Origin: DAOQVR01 sp035341665
GTDB taxonomy: Bacteria; Chloroflexota; Anaerolineae; JAAYZQ01
Length of the DNA stretch: 64,000 nucleotides
NCBI GenBank assembly: GCA_035341665.1
Contig: DAOQVR010000001.1
Location: 372,001-436,000 of the forward strand
Reading direction: 5' to 3'
Positions within the stretch are counted from its first letter, which is position 1; every line of letters begins with the position of its first letter. The notes under the pieces were generated by a model. That model saw only the letters and a list, made by a program, of their open reading frames with translations, searched no databases and was not told the origin of the DNA. The position numbers were made by a program, and so were the translations under genes. This document shows positions 62,446 through 64,000 of this stretch, one piece after another.

Positions 62446-63173
62446 CGGATCGGCTTCTCCTCGGGGGCGGCACTCTCCGGCTCCCACGCGTCTGCCGGAC
62501 CGATGGGCTGGAACAGCTCGGGGGCAATGCGTCGCAGGTCGTAGCGGGTTAGCGCCGGCAGGTCGGGGTTGGCATCCTGCGACAGCAAGAGCAGAGGGCG
62601 CACCGGCTCGACCTCGGACGCCAGGTAGGCGTCGAGGACCACCGCCTGCTCGACTTGCAGGGCGAGTGTCGCCGTGGTCTGGCCGTCGCCCTTGACCAGT
62701 TTCAGCAGCGGCGCCTTCTGGAGCAGCAGCAGCCCCTCGCCGACCTCATCCTGGACCAGCACCAGGTCGACCAGGTCGCCCGGCACCAGTTCCTGGGTGA
62801 GCGGTGTTTGCACCACCAGCACGTAGCCGCGCCAGCCGACAGGCAGCAGCACCTCGCCCAGGACGCGCCGCTCGGGCGGCACGTCGCTCAGCATGGCGGC
62901 ATTGAGCAGGGTGCCGGCAGGCACGTGGACCACCGTCCAGAGGTCCAGCGGTGCGTCGCGCAGCACGGCGATCTCTGCTGCCCTGCGCCTGGGTAGATCC
63001 ACCTTGATCACGTCCTCGGCCGTGACCTGCGCGTAGCGCGGCAGGTCCACGGCGGCCACGTACACCGCCTCCGTCCGGGTGTTGACCCACCACAGCCCAC
63101 CGAGTGCCGACACCGCAATCAGCACCAGGATGATGCCGACGCCTCGCAGTCCGAGCCTTCTCTTCCCTTTCAT
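62442..63173 (-). CDS. cpaB: CpaB-like SAF-domain protein
   Basis: A 243-aa protein starting at the ATG at 63173 (AGGAG upstream). A membrane segment (GVGIILVLIAVSALGG) is followed by a SAF domain (V-A-A-V-D-L-P-R-Y-A-Q-V-T-A-E-D-V and V-V-H-V-P-A-G-T-L-L-N). This is the layout of CpaB/RcpC proteins in Tad loci, which bind the cell wall or the secretin. The start of the longer frame at 63350 is not used. Confidence 0.78.
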   Translation of the reverse strand: MKGKRRLGLRGVGIILVLIAVSALGGLWWVNTRTEAVYVAAVDLPRYAQVTAEDVIKVDLPRRRAAEIAVLRDAPLDLWTVVHVPAGTLLNAAMLSDVPPERRVLGEVLLPVGWRGYVLVVQTPLTQELVPGDLVDLVLVQDEVGEGLLLLQKAPLLKLVKGDGQTTATLALQVEQAVVLDAYLASEVEPVRPLLLLSQDANPDLPALTRYDLRRIAPELFQPIGPADAWEPESAAPEEKPIR

Positions 63174-63202
63174 GGTTCTTTTCTCCTGTCCTTCGTCTTT
63201 GT

Positions 63203-63697
63203 CTATTGTGGTGACTCGCCCGCCTCGGCCACCGCCCGGCCGGGCAGCGTCACCGGCCAGCTGCCCCACGGCAGGCGCACCGGCATCCGGACGCGCAGCG
63301 ACACAAACGGCACCTCGTGGCACGGCCCACCCAGCGGGTCGGGCAGGCATTCGCCCGGATTCGGGTTCAGCACGTGAACCTCGGCATCGTGGGCCAGATC
63401 CACCGGATCACCGTCCACGAAGGGCAGGCGCGCCAGGTTCTCGGCCAGCAGCCGCCGCGTGGCTTCCTCCGCCCGGCCGGCGTCCAGGGCGCGGGCACCA
63501 GGCAGGCCACCGACCTCGAGCGTGCCTGCCGCGGCGGCAGAGTACGTCGCTTCCTGTAAGGCAGTCCAGCACGAGCGCAGCCACAGCAGGTTCACGGCCA
63601 GCACGGCGCCGGTGGCGATGACGGCCGCCAGCAGCACGCCGAACAGGGCGATCTCTTGCCCCTCTTCCCGCCGATCCTTCCCCCCAGGGTTTCTCAT
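63203..63697 (-). CDS. TadE/TadG-like minor pilin
   Basis: A 164-aa protein. An N-terminal membrane segment follows a short basic leader (E-E-G-Q-E-I-A-L-F-G-V-L-L-A-A-V), the TadE-type pseudopilin signature with Glu before the hydrophobic stretch. The outer part is beta-rich. The ATG at 63697 overlaps the preceding stop by 4 bp. Probably a minor pilin of the Tad apparatus. Confidence 0.7.
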   Translation of the reverse strand: MRNPGGKDRREEGQEIALFGVLLAAVIATGAVLAVNLLWLRSCWTALQEATYSAAAAGTLEVGGLPGARALDAGRAEEATRRLLAENLARLPFVDGDPVDLAHDAEVHVLNPNPGECLPDPLGGPCHEVPFVSLRVRMPVRLPWGSWPVTLPGRAVAEAGESPQ

Positions 63698-64000
63698 GGT
63701 ACCCACGCTCCATGCTGCGCCCGCACCTGGTGGCTGGCCGGCAGCTCTCCCTCAGCGCCCCAACCCAGGACGCGGATCTCGAACGGCTTGGCCACCTCGA
63801 CGAGTACCAGGTCCCCAAACTCCACCGGGCACGGCTCCACCCAGCAGACCTTGGGGCTGCCATCGGGGTTGAGCACTGTCGTGACCACCACGACGTCGCC
63901 GGGGTCCACGGCGTGGGCCCGGAGCGTGTCCCGGACCACGGTCTCGACCTGGACCACCGACCCGCTGTCGCTCGCCTGCCTGGCGCCGGCCACGGCACCC
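63694..64000 (-). CDS. TadE-like protein, C-terminal part (runs out of the window)
   Basis: The frame is open to the right end of the window, so only the C-terminal ~100 residues are seen. It is a beta-rich extracellular domain (V-V-V-V-T-T-V-L-N-P-D-G and P-V-E-F-G-D-L-V-L-V-E-V). It precedes a TadE/TadG-like gene and overlaps it by 4 bp, so a paralogous pilin-like protein is likely. The start and membrane segment lie outside. Confidence 0.55.
   Translation of the reverse strand, partial: GAVAGARQASDSGSVVQVETVVRDTLRAHAVDPGDVVVVTTVLNPDGSPKVCWVEPCPVEFGDLVLVEVAKPFEIRVLGWGAEGELPASHQVRAQHGAWVP

Noticed and set aside
1..64000. tRNA or rRNA genes
   Set aside because: No tRNA-like cloverleaf with a CCA-like end or rRNA-like conserved segment was noticed in the non-coding gaps; a computed search was not possible.

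Overview
The window looks like chromosomal or mobile-element DNA of an uncultured Chloroflexota bacterium (Anaerolineae-like). The clues are Thr-Pro-rich spacers (TPTPT, TNTP) in several exported proteins, a Tad/Flp-type secretion locus, GTG starts, 1-4 bp gene overlaps and generally high G+C. The lineage is inferred from style only. No rRNA or tRNA gene was seen. The window opens inside a DUF499-like gene and ends inside a TadE-like gene.

Layout. 1-9.1 kb is a defence-type block of visibly lower G+C: a HEPN protein, a small middle component and an SMC-like ATPase with a zinc hook (together ABC-3C/Lamassu-like), facing an XRE regulator plus a TPR/PD-(D/E)XK nuclease. 9.26-9.81 kb holds a decayed 3'-end copy of the 19-kb methylase-helicase gene and a 191-bp MITE-like palindromic element. 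9.9-18.6 kb (minus strand) is a HerA, Mre11, Rad50, NurA operon of archaeal style plus a SAP-domain protein, with a promoter that carries a palindromic operator. 19-30.7 kb (minus strand) is one long accessory operon typical of integrative elements: sigma-like factor, several small unknowns, a beta-clamp-tailed Cys/His protein, RadC, DUF2958, and an N6-methylase/SNF2-helicase fusion. Its radC is split inside the JAMM motif by a full-length group II intron whose boundaries and EBS1/IBS1 pairing can be read. 30.8-34.5 kb (plus strand) has a small Zn-finger protein, a Trypco2 protein, a membrane protein, a serine-recombinase-like domain without the catalytic serine and a transglutaminase-like protein. 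34.6-39.8 kb is a complete type II CBASS operon (Cap4, CD-NTase, Cap2, Cap3). 40-42 kb is a GT39-like membrane glycosyltransferase.

42.2-47.5 kb (minus strand) is the most unusual part. It is a three-gene set: a DUF6884-like protein, a Cys-rich protein, and a protein of about 1011 aa that carries, in order, the motifs of the eukaryotic RDR/QDE-1-type two-barrel RNA polymerases (GKMS-LA, KG, RYP, GGDFDGD). 47.5-64 kb, same strand, holds exported and membrane-anchored proteins and then a Tad-like assembly locus (two CpaF-type ATPases, TadB, TadC, CpaE, CpaB, two TadE-like proteins).

Working together. At least four defence-type modules (HEPN/SMC, XRE-nuclease, HerA-Mre11-Rad50-NurA, CBASS) sit beside genes typical of integrative elements. 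Two of the inserted stretches are flanked by a second, diverged copy of the 3' end of the gene next to them, which suggests how the modules were acquired.
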